Positions 8,766 through 19,100 of a stretch of 43,934 nt of DNA are shown one piece after another. A program made the translations under genes and the position numbers. Within the stretch, counting starts at the first letter, position 1. Every line of letters begins with the position of its first letter. This stretch comes from Bacteroidota bacterium. Its GTDB lineage: Bacteria > Bacteroidota > Bacteroidia > Flavobacteriales > Weeksellaceae. The stretch covers positions 1 to 43,934 of the forward strand of contig JAFAFC010000011.1 in assembly GCA_023423715.1 (NCBI GenBank), read 5' to 3'. The notes below the pieces were generated by a model. It saw only the letters and a list, made by a program, of their open reading frames with translations. It was not told the origin of the DNA and did no database searches.

Positions 8766-9338
8766 ATGTTCGAATTTTTATCCAATGCCGAGCCGCTGTT
8801 AAAAGGGTTTTGGTATGTTGCTCTTGTGAGCAGTCTTATTTTTCTCATTCAAACGATAATGACTTTTCTAGGCGGTGGTGATACCGACGGAATTAGTGCA
8901 GATTTTGATGGGAATTTAGACCATGTTGACGCACCGTTTCAGTTTTTTTCCCTCCGAAATTTAATTAATTTCCTTTTAGGTTTTGGATGGACGGGTGTTG
9001 CGTTCTATCAATCGATATCTAATCAATTTTTACTCATTGCTTTAGCCGTAGTTGTGGGGCTTGTCATGGTTTTCCTGTTTTTTCTTTTGATAAAGCAGAT
9101 TTTAAAACTATCCGAAGACAATACATTTAACATTCAAAAAGTGGTTAATCTTAATGGCGAAGTTTACGTTCCCATTCCTGAAAATATGACGGGTAAAGGA
9201 AAAATTCAATTAAGTGTTAATGGTTCTTTTGTTGAACTTTCTGCTATGACGGAACATGGTGAAAAGCTTTCGACAGGAACTGTTGTTAAAGTTGATAAAG
9301 TAGTTGATGAGGTCTTGATCGTAAAAAAAATAAATTAA
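8766..9338 (+). CDS. NfeD-like membrane protein paired with flotillin
   Basis: Encodes 190 residues. Three hydrophobic segments are visible (about 15-35, 65-80 and 85-115), followed by a soluble C-terminal domain of ~60 residues (LNGEVYVPIPENMTGKGKIQLSV..., then GTVVKVDKVVDEVLIVKK), which fits the OB-fold of NfeD/YqiJ proteins. Family members sit next to flotillin genes and are thought to act with them in membrane microdomains. Here the flotillin gene starts 16 bp downstream, so the two are probably one transcript. A loop between the first two segments is acidic and Gly-rich (GGGDTDGISADFDGN). A near-consensus -7 box (TATATTTA, 8726-8733) lies 32 bp before the ATG. Confidence 0.8.
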   Translation: MFEFLSNAEPLLKGFWYVALVSSLIFLIQTIMTFLGGGDTDGISADFDGNLDHVDAPFQFFSLRNLINFLLGFGWTGVAFYQSISNQFLLIALAVVVGLVMVFLFFLLIKQILKLSEDNTFNIQKVVNLNGEVYVPIPENMTGKGKIQLSVNGSFVELSAMTEHGEKLSTGTVVKVDKVVDEVLIVKKIN

Positions 9339-9354
9339 ATAAACTTAAAAAAAC

Positions 9355-10971
9355 ATGCTGGGAGAATTTTCTATTATTATTGTGGTGGTGTTTGTCTTAT
9401 TTGTGACATTCGTTGCCCTAATTTCACGCTATAAGCGATGTCCTTCGGACAAAATTTTGGTTATTTATGGGCGTACAGGCGGAAAATCTGCAAAGTGTAT
9501 CCATGGTGGTGGAGCCTTTATTTGGCCCGTTATTCAGGATTTTGCGTATTTGGATTTAAAACCGATGTCTATCGAGGCCAATTTAACCAATGCGCTTTCA
9601 AGACAAAATATTCGGGTAGATGTTCCTTGTCGTTTTACCATTGCGATTTCTACGGAGCCTGATCAAATGGGGAATGCGGCAGAAAGATTACTAGGTCTTG
9701 CGCCGGAACAAATTCAAGAACTTTCTAAGGATATTCTTTTCGGTCAATTGCGTTTGGTTATTGCGATGATGACGATTGAGGAAATTAACTCGGATCGTGA
9801 TAAGTTGCTAGAAAATATTTCAAACAACGTTGATACCGAACTTCGTAAAATTGGTTTGAAGTTAATTAACGTCAACATTACCGATATTAAAGACGAGTCT
9901 GGATATATTGAAGCTTTAGGAAAAGAAGCGGCTGCAAAAGCAATTAACGAAGCGAAAGTGAGTGTTGCGGAGCAGGAGAAAATGGGGGAAACGGGTAAAG
10001 CAGATGCGGACCGTCAAAAAGACATTACCATTGCAGAGTACAACCGAGATCGTGACGTTAAAATTGCGATTACAAGTAAAGATAAAGAAGTAAGTATTGC
10101 GGCAGCTGATAAGGATCAAGCGATTGGTCAAGCCGAAGCGGCTAGAGATGCGAGAATTGCGACGTCTTTGGCGAATTCCATTGCAATTAAAGGGGAAAAC
10201 GAAGCCAAAATTACCATTGCAAACTCGGATGCTGAAAGAAGAGAGCGCGAAGCAGAAGCTTTAAAAGTGGCAACCGCAGCTGAGAAAGTTCAAGCGGCAA
10301 AAGCTTTAGAAGAATCGTACGTAGCAGAACAAAGAGCGGAAGCAGCTCGTGCGGAAAGAGAGCGTTCTACTCAAAATGCGAATATTGTTGTTCCAGCAGA
10401 AATTGCAAAACAAAAAGCAATTATCGAAGCAGAAGCGGCGGCAGAGCGCATTCGACTGCAAGCAAAAGGGGAAGCCGATGCGACCTATGCAAAAATGGAA
10501 GCCGAAGCGAAAGGTTTGTATGAAATCCTTACGAAACAAGCGGAAGGTTACGATCAAGTGGTGAAAGCTGCTGGTGGTGATACCAATTCGGCGTTCCAAT
10601 TATTGATTCTAGAGAAACTTCCTGAGTTGGTGAAAACGCAAGTGGAAGCGGTAAAAGGAATTAAGATTGATAAAGTAACGGTTTGGGATAACGGTTCCGA
10701 AGGTGGAAATGGGCAAACGTCAACGGCAAATTTCGTTTCTGGAATGATGAAATCGGTTCCACCATTGAATGATTTGTTCAACATGGCGGGACTTAATCTT
10801 CCGAATTATTTAAAAGGCGAAGATCCTAATGCGATTAAAGAAAAAATCGTAGAAATTAAAGCGAAAGCAACTCCGAAACCGGAAGTTAAAAAAGAAGAAA
10901 AGCCGGAAAATCCAACTCCAAATTCTGATAAAAAAGAAGGCGAAAATGGTTCAAACGAGCCTCAGGCTTAA
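9355..10971 (+). CDS. Flotillin-family (SPFH/Band 7) protein
   Basis: Encodes 538 residues. One N-terminal membrane segment (~4-24) is followed by an SPFH domain (~30-200; KCIHGGGAFIWPVIQ, LDLKPMSIEANL, LINVNITDI). A long Ala/Glu/Lys/Arg-rich coiled coil (~205-400) contains many EA dipeptides typical of flotillins. The C-terminus has a short segment of helical and Gly/Asn-rich residues and ends in a charged Lys/Glu/Pro tail (~505-538). The length and layout match YqiK/FloT-type proteins, which oligomerise under the membrane and organise lipid domains. It is co-transcribed with the NfeD-like gene. A terminator follows. Confidence 0.92.
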   Translation: MLGEFSIIIVVVFVLFVTFVALISRYKRCPSDKILVIYGRTGGKSAKCIHGGGAFIWPVIQDFAYLDLKPMSIEANLTNALSRQNIRVDVPCRFTIAISTEPDQMGNAAERLLGLAPEQIQELSKDILFGQLRLVIAMMTIEEINSDRDKLLENISNNVDTELRKIGLKLINVNITDIKDESGYIEALGKEAAAKAINEAKVSVAEQEKMGETGKADADRQKDITIAEYNRDRDVKIAITSKDKEVSIAAADKDQAIGQAEAARDARIATSLANSIAIKGENEAKITIANSDAERREREAEALKVATAAEKVQAAKALEESYVAEQRAEAARAERERSTQNANIVVPAEIAKQKAIIEAEAAAERIRLQAKGEADATYAKMEAEAKGLYEILTKQAEGYDQVVKAAGGDTNSAFQLLILEKLPELVKTQVEAVKGIKIDKVTVWDNGSEGGNGQTSTANFVSGMMKSVPPLNDLFNMAGLNLPNYLKGEDPNAIKEKIVEIKAKATPKPEVKKEEKPENPTPNSDKKEGENGSNEPQA

Positions 10972-10993
10972 AATAAAATCACGGTACAATTTG

Positions 10994-11025
10994 AAATTCC
11001 CAAGCGAAAGTTTGGGGATTTTTTT
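10994..11025 (+). terminator. Terminator after the flotillin gene
   Basis: Stem AAATTCCCAA / TTTGGGGATTT (one G-T pair) with a short loop, then a T run to 11025. Confidence 0.85.
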
Positions 11026-11119
11026 AGAAAATCTTTGGGTTTCTTGAATTTTGTGAAATCATTTTGTCAATGCGATTTAACTAAATCGAATAAAAAGAAT
11101 CAAAGTTTAAAATCACGAT

Positions 11120-11707
11120 ATGAAATGGTCTTATTTTAGTTTTGTCTTTGCTTTATTATTGCTATTGAGTTTTGGTCTTGCGCCTTTGAGGGTGAAAGTT
11201 GAAGTTGAGAATCTATCAGGCGAAACCTTTGAAGGTGGAACTCTAAAAATTCCAAAACTAAATAAGTCGTTTACGATTGATGACGAAAAAAATGTCGATA
11301 TTTACTTAGAGAAAGGAGATTACAAATTTGTTTTTATTCCAAAAAATAAATCAGTTTCTGCGATTGTTTTTCATCCAAAAATAATTTCGAAATCAAACGA
11401 TGTTGTAAAAATTCAAATTCACAAAAACAAAACGATGATAGATACAACTTTAGATAGTTCTAACGTAGAACAGAGAATTAAAGAGAAGAAAGCGCGTTTT
11501 ATTTCATTTGGAATTAGTCCTATGTTCGATAAAGCGTTTTCTGAAAAGTACGGCGTTGAGTTTACAAATTTGGGTTGTGTGATGACGGAAACCTTGATGG
11601 AACAAACGTCTCAAAACAATAAAATCATTGGTGATTTTTTAACTAAAAAGTTCGGTAAAGACTGGAAAGCCGATTTACAAGCGCTTCCGTACGGTTTAGA
11701 AAGATAA
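11120..11707 (+). CDS. Small secreted or membrane-anchored protein of unknown function
   Basis: Encodes 195 residues. A hydrophobic N-terminus (SYFSFVFALLLLLSFGLAPL) may be a signal peptide or a single membrane anchor; no lipobox is present. Residues ~25-115 look like a beta-rich domain (VKVEVENLSGETFEGGTLKI, then VDIYLEKGDYKFVFIPKNKS) with the feel of a carboxypeptidase-regulatory or PEGA-type fold. The C-terminal half is charged and helical, with one cysteine. I do not recognise a family. It is 68 bp upstream of pyrG, but pyrG has its own promoter in that gap, so they need not share a transcript. Confidence 0.7.
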   Translation: MKWSYFSFVFALLLLLSFGLAPLRVKVEVENLSGETFEGGTLKIPKLNKSFTIDDEKNVDIYLEKGDYKFVFIPKNKSVSAIVFHPKIISKSNDVVKIQIHKNKTMIDTTLDSSNVEQRIKEKKARFISFGISPMFDKAFSEKYGVEFTNLGCVMTETLMEQTSQNNKIIGDFLTKKFGKDWKADLQALPYGLER

Positions 11708-11727
11708 AGAATTAAGATGGGCGAAAA

Positions 11728-11758
11728 ATTGCCTTGTATCTCTTTTTCCTTTAACTTT
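11728..11758 (+). promoter_or_regulatory. pyrG promoter, TTG-N20-TAACTTTG
   Basis: TTG at 11728-11730 and TAACTTTG at 11751-11758 match the Bacteroidota sigma-A consensus with 20-bp spacing. The ATG is only 17 bp beyond the -7 box, so the leader should be about 10 nt. Confidence 0.75.
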
Positions 11759-11775
11759 GCACAAACCTAAATCTA

Positions 11776-13383
11776 ATGAGTAAAAAGAATACCAAATACA
11801 TCTTCGTTACAGGGGGTGTTACTTCTTCACTTGGTAAAGGAATTGTTTCCGCTTCACTTGGCCTACTTCTAAAATCCCGAGGATACAACGTCACTATTCA
11901 AAAATTAGATCCTTATATCAATATCGATCCAGGAACTTTAAATCCGTATGAGCATGGTGAATGTTATGTAACGGAAGATGGTGCCGAAACCGATTTAGAC
12001 TTGGGACATTATGAGCGTTTTCTGAATTCGAAAACTTCGCAGAATAATAATGTGACTACGGGAAGAATCTATCAAACTGTAATCGAAAAAGAAAGAAAAG
12101 GAGACTTTTTGGGGAAAACCGTTCAGGTTATTCCGCATATCACCAACGAAATTAAAAGACGTATTAAGATTCTTGCGAAAGAAAATTACGATATCATCAT
12201 CACAGAAATCGGTGGTACCGTGGGTGATATTGAATCGTTACCGTATATTGAATCGGTTCGTCAGTTGAAATGGGAGTTGGGTGAAAACAACTCGATGGTT
12301 ATCCATTTAACATTATTGCCGTATTTAGCTTCTAGTGGCGAGTTGAAAACAAAACCTTCGCAGCATTCCGTTCGTCAATTGATGGAAAGCGGAATTATGG
12401 CGGATGTTTTGGTTTGCCGTACAGAGCATAAAATTGCAAAAGACCTTCGTGCCAAATTGGCGCAATTCTGTAATGTTGGAATCGAAAACGTGATTGAATG
12501 TATGGATATGGACACGATTTATGAAGTTCCTATCTATCTTCAAAAGCAGAATTTCGACGATGTTGTGTTGAAAGAACTAGGTCTTAACAATGATAAAACA
12601 GCGGATCTTAGTGATTGGAAAACGTTTTTGAAAAAACATAAAAGCCCGAAAAAATCCGTAGAAATTGCTTTGGTTGGAAAATATGTGAGTTTGCAAGATT
12701 CTTATAAATCAATTGCAGAAGCATTTATTCATGCAGGAGCAGACTTGGATACGGAAGTAAAAGTTCGTTGGGTGTATAGTGGAGATATTACGGCAGAAAA
12801 CGTAGCTGAAACTTTTAAAGGAATTGATGGAATGTTAATTGCTCCAGGTTTTGGAGATCGTGGTATCGAAGGTAAAATTGAAGCAGCGAATTATGCAAGA
12901 ACGAACAATATTCCGCTTTTAGGAATTTGTTTGGGAATGCAGATTATGACCATTGAATTTGCGCGAAATGTTTTAGGTTTAACAAAAGCCAATTCGATGG
13001 AATTTGATACATCAACTCCGGAACCGGTTATTTCATTAATGGAAGATCAGAAAAATGTGGTTGATAAAGGTGGAACGATGCGTTTGGGAGCTTGGAAATG
13101 TACATTGAAGCAAGGTTCGAAATTAGCAGAAATCTACGGCGCGAAGAATATTTCCGAAAGACATAGACATCGTTATGAGTTCAATTCAGAGTTTAAAAAC
13201 GATTTTGAAAAGAATGGTTTAGTTCCAACGGGAATCAATCCTGATACGGGACTTGTAGAGACGTTAGAATTGAAAGATCACCCGTTTTATGTTGGGGTGC
13301 AATACCATCCAGAATATAAAAGTACAGTACTTACGCCGCATCCGCTTTTCAAAGCGCTTATTAAGGCAGCAAGTTCAAAATAG
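11776..13383 (+). CDS. pyrG: CTP synthase
   Basis: Encodes 535 residues, the usual length. The N-terminal synthetase domain opens with the phosphate-binding loop GGVTSSLGKGIVSASLG. The C-terminal glutamine amidotransferase domain has the nucleophile elbow GICLGMQ (Cys385) and the catalytic YHPE motif near residue 515. The enzyme converts UTP, ATP and glutamine into CTP, the last step of de novo pyrimidine nucleotide synthesis. It has its own promoter and a clear terminator, so it is probably monocistronic. Confidence 0.99.
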   Translation: MSKKNTKYIFVTGGVTSSLGKGIVSASLGLLLKSRGYNVTIQKLDPYINIDPGTLNPYEHGECYVTEDGAETDLDLGHYERFLNSKTSQNNNVTTGRIYQTVIEKERKGDFLGKTVQVIPHITNEIKRRIKILAKENYDIIITEIGGTVGDIESLPYIESVRQLKWELGENNSMVIHLTLLPYLASSGELKTKPSQHSVRQLMESGIMADVLVCRTEHKIAKDLRAKLAQFCNVGIENVIECMDMDTIYEVPIYLQKQNFDDVVLKELGLNNDKTADLSDWKTFLKKHKSPKKSVEIALVGKYVSLQDSYKSIAEAFIHAGADLDTEVKVRWVYSGDITAENVAETFKGIDGMLIAPGFGDRGIEGKIEAANYARTNNIPLLGICLGMQIMTIEFARNVLGLTKANSMEFDTSTPEPVISLMEDQKNVVDKGGTMRLGAWKCTLKQGSKLAEIYGAKNISERHRHRYEFNSEFKNDFEKNGLVPTGINPDTGLVETLELKDHPFYVGVQYHPEYKSTVLTPHPLFKALIKAASSK

Positions 13384-13389
13384 AAACAT

Positions 13390-13417
13390 AAAATCACCCA
13401 ATTTTTGGGTGATTTTT
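13390..13417 (+). terminator. Terminator of pyrG
   Basis: Stem AAAATCACCCAA / TTGGGTGATTTT with a 3-nt loop and a T tail, 7 bp after the pyrG stop. Confidence 0.92.
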
Positions 13418-13457
13418 ATTTCACGCCATTTCACAAAGGAATCCCAAAAAAAATCAG

Positions 13458-13465
13458 TAATTTTG
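13458..13465 (+). promoter_or_regulatory. Possible -7 element TAATTTTG for yidC
   Basis: A consensus match between the pyrG terminator and yidC, 76 bp before the ATG. No TTG is found at the expected distance upstream, so the call is weak. Confidence 0.3.
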
Positions 13466-13541
13466 TCCGCCTTTAATTCTATGCAAAATATTGGTATTGT
13501 TTTGATAGAGTTGAAGAATATCCATTTTTAAGAATTTAACA

Positions 13542-15347
13542 ATGCAACAGAAATCCGGTCTTGACAAAAATCAGTTAATCAGTTTCGTTATTTTTTCGAT
13601 TCTTTTGATTGCTTCGATGTTCTATTTTCAGAACAAGCAAATGAAAGAAGAGCAAGAGTTACAAGCTCAAAAAGCGAAAACAGAAAAGGTTACTGCTTCT
13701 AAAACTCCTGCGGCTCCCGCTGCTCAACTGAATGGAACAGTGCAACCCGCTGCCATCCAAAATGTAAACCTTAAAAATTCTGAATTGAATTTGGAGTTTT
13801 CAAGTTTAGGAGGTCAACTTTCTAAAGTAGAATTATCGCAATATAAAGCGTACGACGAAAAATCGGATACTGCTGATCTTCCATTAAACTTGATAGCGAA
13901 CAATTCTTCTTCGTACGGATTTCAATTCAAAGATAAAACTGGAAAGGTTATTAATACCAAAGATTTGGTGTTTACGCCAACGGTTGCTGGAAATGTCGTA
14001 ACATTTACTCATTCTAATAATGGTGCGACAATTCAGTTTGTTTATACCTTACTACCAAAATATACGGTTGATTTTAAAGTTAAAACACAAGGTTTAGCAC
14101 AACTTACGAATTCACCAACTTCGGATTTTGTTTGGGATTATAGCGTTCGTAAAATGGAAAAAGGACGTTCTCAAGAACAGACGCATTCCGAGTTCTCGTA
14201 TGCGTTCAATAATTATAAAGATTATGATTATGACGGAAGAACAGACATGGATGAAACTAAGGAAACATTGAACTGGATTGGTGTAAAACAACAGTTTTTT
14301 GCATCGGTAATTGAAGCAAAAAATGGATTTACAAACAGTAAGGGTTTTCAAGAGAATGTTGACGCAGGAGAATATTTGAAGAAAATGAACTACAGTGGAA
14401 GTGTAGCACTTCACGGTGGTGAATTAAATCAGGATTTCACATGGTATTTTATGCCTTTGGACTTACCTTTATTAAAAGAATACAATAAGAATTTTGACGA
14501 AATCCTACCTTTAGGATGGTCATTTATTGGGGCGATGAACCGTTTGTTCTTCATTCCGATGTATAACCTGATTGCTTCTTGGGGAATAACTGCCGGTTGG
14601 GTGATCTTCCTTATGACAATCATTGTAAAGTTGATTTTATCACCAGTAATGTTCAAACAGCACAAGTTAAGTGCAATGATGCGTGTTATCCGTCCAGAAA
14701 TTGATGAGGTAAACGAAAAATATAAGAATGCGGATCCGATGAAGAAGCAGCAAGAGACAATGGCTGTCTATCGAAAGGCGGGTGTGAACCAGTTTGCGGG
14801 ATGTTTACCGGCGTTGCTTCAGATTCCTATTTTCTATGCCTTATTCCGTTTCTTCCCGAACTTTATTGATCTTCGTGGTAAGAGTTTCTGGTTTGCAAAA
14901 GATCTTACAGCATATGATGATTTGATTAAATTGCCATTCCAAATTCCGTTTTTCGGATGGGATCACATCAGTATTTTTGCGGTAGCGTGTACGGCAGTAG
15001 TTCTTATCTATACGGTTATGACGACAGGGCAAATGCAGCAACCACAACAAGAAGGAATGCCGAATATGAAAGTGTTAATGTATATTTTCCCAATTACATT
15101 CTTCTTCTTTTTGAACTCGGCAGCATCAGGTTTATCTTGGTATTATTTCGTGTCGAATGCGATTAACATTATTATCATTCTCGTTATTAAATATTGGATT
15201 TTAGATGAAAAGAAAATTCATGCTCAAATCCAAGCCAATAAGGAAAAGCCGAAGAAAGAGGGTAAATTCCAAAAGAGAATGCGTGAAATGATGGAACAGG
15301 CTCAAGAGCAACAAAAAGCTGCTGAAAAAGCAAGAAACAAAAAATAA
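13542..15347 (+). CDS. yidC: Membrane protein insertase YidC
   Basis: Encodes 601 residues. An N-terminal membrane segment (~8-25) is followed by a linker rich in Lys/Ala/Thr, a large periplasmic beta-sandwich domain (~75-330), and the conserved insertase core from ~335 (NRLFFIPMYNLIASWG..., then FAGCLPALLQIPIFYALFRFFPN). The C-terminus is strongly basic with many Lys and Gln, as in Bacteroidota YidC, where it helps bind ribosomes. The protein inserts and folds inner-membrane proteins with or without SecYEG. It ends in a terminator shared with the convergent rnhB. Confidence 0.98.
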   Translation: MQQKSGLDKNQLISFVIFSILLIASMFYFQNKQMKEEQELQAQKAKTEKVTASKTPAAPAAQLNGTVQPAAIQNVNLKNSELNLEFSSLGGQLSKVELSQYKAYDEKSDTADLPLNLIANNSSSYGFQFKDKTGKVINTKDLVFTPTVAGNVVTFTHSNNGATIQFVYTLLPKYTVDFKVKTQGLAQLTNSPTSDFVWDYSVRKMEKGRSQEQTHSEFSYAFNNYKDYDYDGRTDMDETKETLNWIGVKQQFFASVIEAKNGFTNSKGFQENVDAGEYLKKMNYSGSVALHGGELNQDFTWYFMPLDLPLLKEYNKNFDEILPLGWSFIGAMNRLFFIPMYNLIASWGITAGWVIFLMTIIVKLILSPVMFKQHKLSAMMRVIRPEIDEVNEKYKNADPMKKQQETMAVYRKAGVNQFAGCLPALLQIPIFYALFRFFPNFIDLRGKSFWFAKDLTAYDDLIKLPFQIPFFGWDHISIFAVACTAVVLIYTVMTTGQMQQPQQEGMPNMKVLMYIFPITFFFFLNSAASGLSWYYFVSNAINIIIILVIKYWILDEKKIHAQIQANKEKPKKEGKFQKRMREMMEQAQEQQKAAEKARNKK

Positions 15348-15380
15348 GAACAACGATTAATTTGTTCAGTATTATAAAAT

Positions 15381-15413
15381 AAAAAAGTCCGAAACAAAGT
15401 TTCGGACTTTTTT
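15381..15413. terminator. Bidirectional terminator between yidC and rnhB
   Basis: Perfect 15-bp stem, AAAAAAGTCCGAAAC / GTTTCGGACTTTTTT, with a 3-nt loop. A-run and T-run on the two sides let it work for yidC (+) and rnhB (-). Confidence 0.93.
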
Positions 15414-15999
15414 ATTCTGAATAATCTAATCGGAACGATTTCCGATGATGTATCGTTGGTCCGTATTTGTTTAAAGCTTCTCGATGTTGTTTCGTTGCGT
15501 AGCCCATATTTTTGTTCCAGCCATACTCGGGAAATTCTTCATGAAGTTCAATAAGTAATTTGTCCCGATAATTTTTTGCAAGAATAGAGGCGCAAGCAAT
15601 GCTTAAATATTTAGAGTCTCCTTTAATAATGCATTCGTGTGGAATGAAATTATACGGTTTGAATTTATTACCATCCACCAAGATGAATTCAGGTCTTGTT
15701 TTTAGTTGATCCAGTGCAAGGTGCATCGCATGAATACTTGCATTTAAGATATTGTGCTCATCAATAAATGTCGGTGGAAGTTCTGCAATGGCGTATTCTT
15801 GAACATTGTCTTTAATGAATTGGTCAAGATCATTTCGCATTTTAAATGTTAATTTTTTAGAATCATTAACAAACTCATTTTCAAAATTCGGAGCCAAAAT
15901 TACAGCTGCTGCAACTACAGGTCCACAAAGGCATCCTCTACCAACTTCGTCGCAACCCGCTTCAATGTAATTATTGGTATGACTTTTTATTAAATTCAT
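15412..15999 (-). CDS. rnhB: Ribonuclease HII
   Basis: Encodes 195 residues, typical length. The catalytic DEVGRG motif is at residues 17-22 (Asp17, Glu18), followed by PVVAAAVIL, KKLTFKMR and a further acidic metal site in ILVDGNKF. SIACASILAKNYRD and the GYATKQHREAL motif near the C-terminus are also present. The enzyme cleaves RNA in RNA-DNA hybrids and starts removal of single misincorporated ribonucleotides. It is convergent with yidC and shares its terminator; its 5' side is divergent from the first SusC gene. Confidence 0.97.
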   Translation of the reverse strand: MNLIKSHTNNYIEAGCDEVGRGCLCGPVVAAAVILAPNFENEFVNDSKKLTFKMRNDLDQFIKDNVQEYAIAELPPTFIDEHNILNASIHAMHLALDQLKTRPEFILVDGNKFKPYNFIPHECIIKGDSKYLSIACASILAKNYRDKLLIELHEEFPEYGWNKNMGYATKQHREALNKYGPTIHHRKSFRLDYSE

Positions 16000-16078
16000 A
16001 ATTCTGCGATCTTAATAATGTTAAAAATTATAAGATGTGTAAATATAGTCGATTTTTTTGATTTTTTTAACAAATTAT

Positions 16079-16109
16079 TTGTCTATTTTAACTTTAATCC
16101 ACATATTTG
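16079..16109 (+). promoter_or_regulatory. Promoter of the first SusC gene, TTG-N20-CATATTTG
   Basis: TTG at 16079-16081 and a near-consensus -7 box CATATTTG at 16102-16109, 21 bp before the ATG. The same arrangement and the same following leader recur upstream of the second SusC gene. Confidence 0.7.
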
Positions 16110-16130
16110 TAACGAAAAATTTAATTTGAT

Positions 16131-19100
16131 ATGAAGAAACTAACATCAAGTGTTTTAGCTGTGGTGCTATCGTCATCTTTTGTGATGATGAATGCGCAAA
16201 CAGATTCAACTAAAACTACTGAAATCGAGGGTGTAGTTGTTACAGCACTCGGTATCAAAAGAGAGAAAAGATCTCTTGGTTACGCAACCACAGAAGTAAA
16301 AGGAGATCAGGTTTCGCAAGTTCCTGTTGCAAACGTTTCTGATGCATTAGCAGGACAAGTTGCAGGTTTGAATATTACCCAATCTGGTACTATGGGTGGT
16401 TCTGCGAACATGGTGATTCGTGGTGTAAAATCTTTGACTTCAAGTAACCAAGCGTTAATTGTTGTTGATGGTACACCTATTAACAATGACACGTTTAACC
16501 AATCTGGAATTGGTCAAGGTGGAGGTGGTTACGACTACTCCAATGGTATGGCGGATATCAACCCGAATGACATCGAAAGTGTAAACGTATTGAAAGGTGC
16601 TGCTGCATCTGCGCTTTACGGATCACGAGGGATGAACGGGGTTATCATGATTACTACTAAAAAAGGTAAAAGATCAAGAAAAATCGGTGTAGAATTCAAT
16701 AGTTCTGCAACCTACGGTTTTGTAGATCGTGAGACGTTACCAAAATACCAAAACCAATACGGTGGAGGTTACACGGGTAGTTCATTTTATGCTGGTGATA
16801 TTAATGGCGATGGTGTAGAAGATAAAAACATTGTATATACTTACGATGATGCTTCTTTTGGTACGAAGTTCGACCCGAACATGATGGTATATAATTGGGA
16901 TTCTCAATATCCTCAATTGCCAGGTTATTTAAAGCCTACGGCTTGGGTTGCTGGTAAGAACCCAAATTCTATTTGGAACACAGCTGCAACCTATCAAAAT
17001 TCAGTTGCTTTTTCTGGAGGTAACGAAAGTGGAAAATTTAGATTAGGATTTACGAACTTCTTGCAAGAAGGAGCTTTAGTAAATAGTAATATCAAAAGAA
17101 ATACATTAGATTTCTCTGCGGATTATAACTTAACAGAAAAATTGAATGTATTTGGTAGCTTAACTTACTCTAATACCAATGGTAAAGGAAGAGTGTATAC
17201 AGGTTACGAAACGAGAAACCCAATGCAAGGTTTCAGACAATGGTGGAACCTTTCTGTTGATATGGATAAGCAAAGACAAGCGTATGACTTGACAGGGCAA
17301 AACATGACGTGGAACATTAAAGATTATGAGTCACAAGCAGTTGGTTATACGGATAACTTCTATTTTAACAGATATCAAAACTTCCAAACAGATAAAAGAA
17401 ATCGTTATTTCGGAAACTTTGGTTTGAACTATAAGTTCACGGATTGGTTAAGTGCAATGGGAAGATATACGTTTGACTCTTTTGATGATTTAAGAGAAGA
17501 GAGAGTTGCGATTGGATCGTCTGACCAAGGTCGTTTAGCGAATGGAGGAAAAGGAGAGTATTATTTCTTACAACAAAAGGTGTATGAAATGAACTACGAT
17601 GCCATCTTGAATATTGATAAAGATTTAAGCGACGATTTAAATTTAACAGGTAATATTGGTTTCAACTTAAGAAGAAACGGACGTTACGGAAACTCTGCAG
17701 TTACTAATGGTGGATTGAAAGTGCCAGGATTGTATTCAATCTCTAATACTGCTGAACCGTTAACTGAAAATAACGTTACCGATTTTTACGGAAGAAAAAG
17801 TGTTGACGGATTATTCGCACAAGCAAGTTTAGGATACAAAAACATGTTGTTCTTAGATGGTTCCGTAAGAAGAGACCGTTCATCAGCTTTACCTAAAGAT
17901 AACAACACGTATTGGTATTACTCAGGATCTGCGAGTTTAGTGTTCTCAGAATTATTGAATAATAAAGATAAAATCAACTTTGGTAAGTTGAGATTCAACT
18001 ACGCGAAAGTAGGTAACGATACAGGTGAATACAGATTGTATAATACATATACATTAAACCCTGCATTCAATGGTTCGTTTAATGCTACCTCGCCATCTAC
18101 GTCAAATAACCCATATTTGAAGCCTGAATTTATGACAGAAATGGAAGCTGGTTTAGAAATGGCTTTCTTCAAAAATAGAATTAGTTTCGACGTTTCTGTT
18201 TACAAACAAAAAACAGAAGACTTAATTACGCCTACGGATATTTCTGGTGCATCTGGATTTACAAGTATGTGGGTTAATGCTGGAGATATTGAAAACAAAG
18301 GTATTGAAGCGAGATTAACGGTTGTTCCAGTAAAAAACGAAAACTTCACTTGGGAATTAACAGGAAACTGGTCTAAAAACAAATCTAAAGTGACTCATAT
18401 CTTCGGTGAAAGTACATTCTTAGAATTCGGATCAATGTGGAATGTTACTACTGGTGCGATGCTAGGAGAATCTACAGGAACATTGAGAGGAACGAACTAT
18501 GTTTATCTTGATGGACAAAGAGTTGTAGGAGCTAATGGTAAATATTTAGTGAGCGACGATCCTCAGGAAGTAATTGGTGATGCTGTTCCAGATTGGAGAG
18601 GAAGTATCATGAATACTTTGAAGTACAAGAACTTTAGCTTAAGCTTCTTAGTTGACTTCAAGAAAGGAGGTGATGTATATTCTCAAGATATGGCATTCGG
18701 ACTTGCAACAGGTTTGTATCAAGAAACTGCAGGAGTTAACGAGTTAGGAAACTTAAAAAGATTACCAGTTGCTCAAGGTGGTGGTGTTATCTTGCCAGGG
18801 GTGAAAGCAGATGGTTCACCTAACGACATTCGTACACAGATGTCCAATTATACAAACGCATATGGTTTCTACGGAGGTCCAGAAGCAATGCATGTTTACG
18901 ATGGTTCATTTGTGAAGTTGAGAAACGTAACGGTTTCTTATAGACTTCCGAAAGAGATGTTTGGAAATTCATTTATTGATAATATGACATTCTCATTAAT
19001 TGGTAGAAACTTATGGATCATCCATAAAAATATGCCATACTCAGATCCTGAAGCAACAATTGGAAATGGTAACTTAATGGGATTCCAAAACGGGGCGCAC

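Noticed and set aside
16009..16036. Imperfect inverted repeat ATCTTA(A)TAAT / ATTATAAGAT upstream of the first SusC gene
   Set aside because: It needs a bulge, is purely A/T-rich and does not match the repeat before the second SusC gene.
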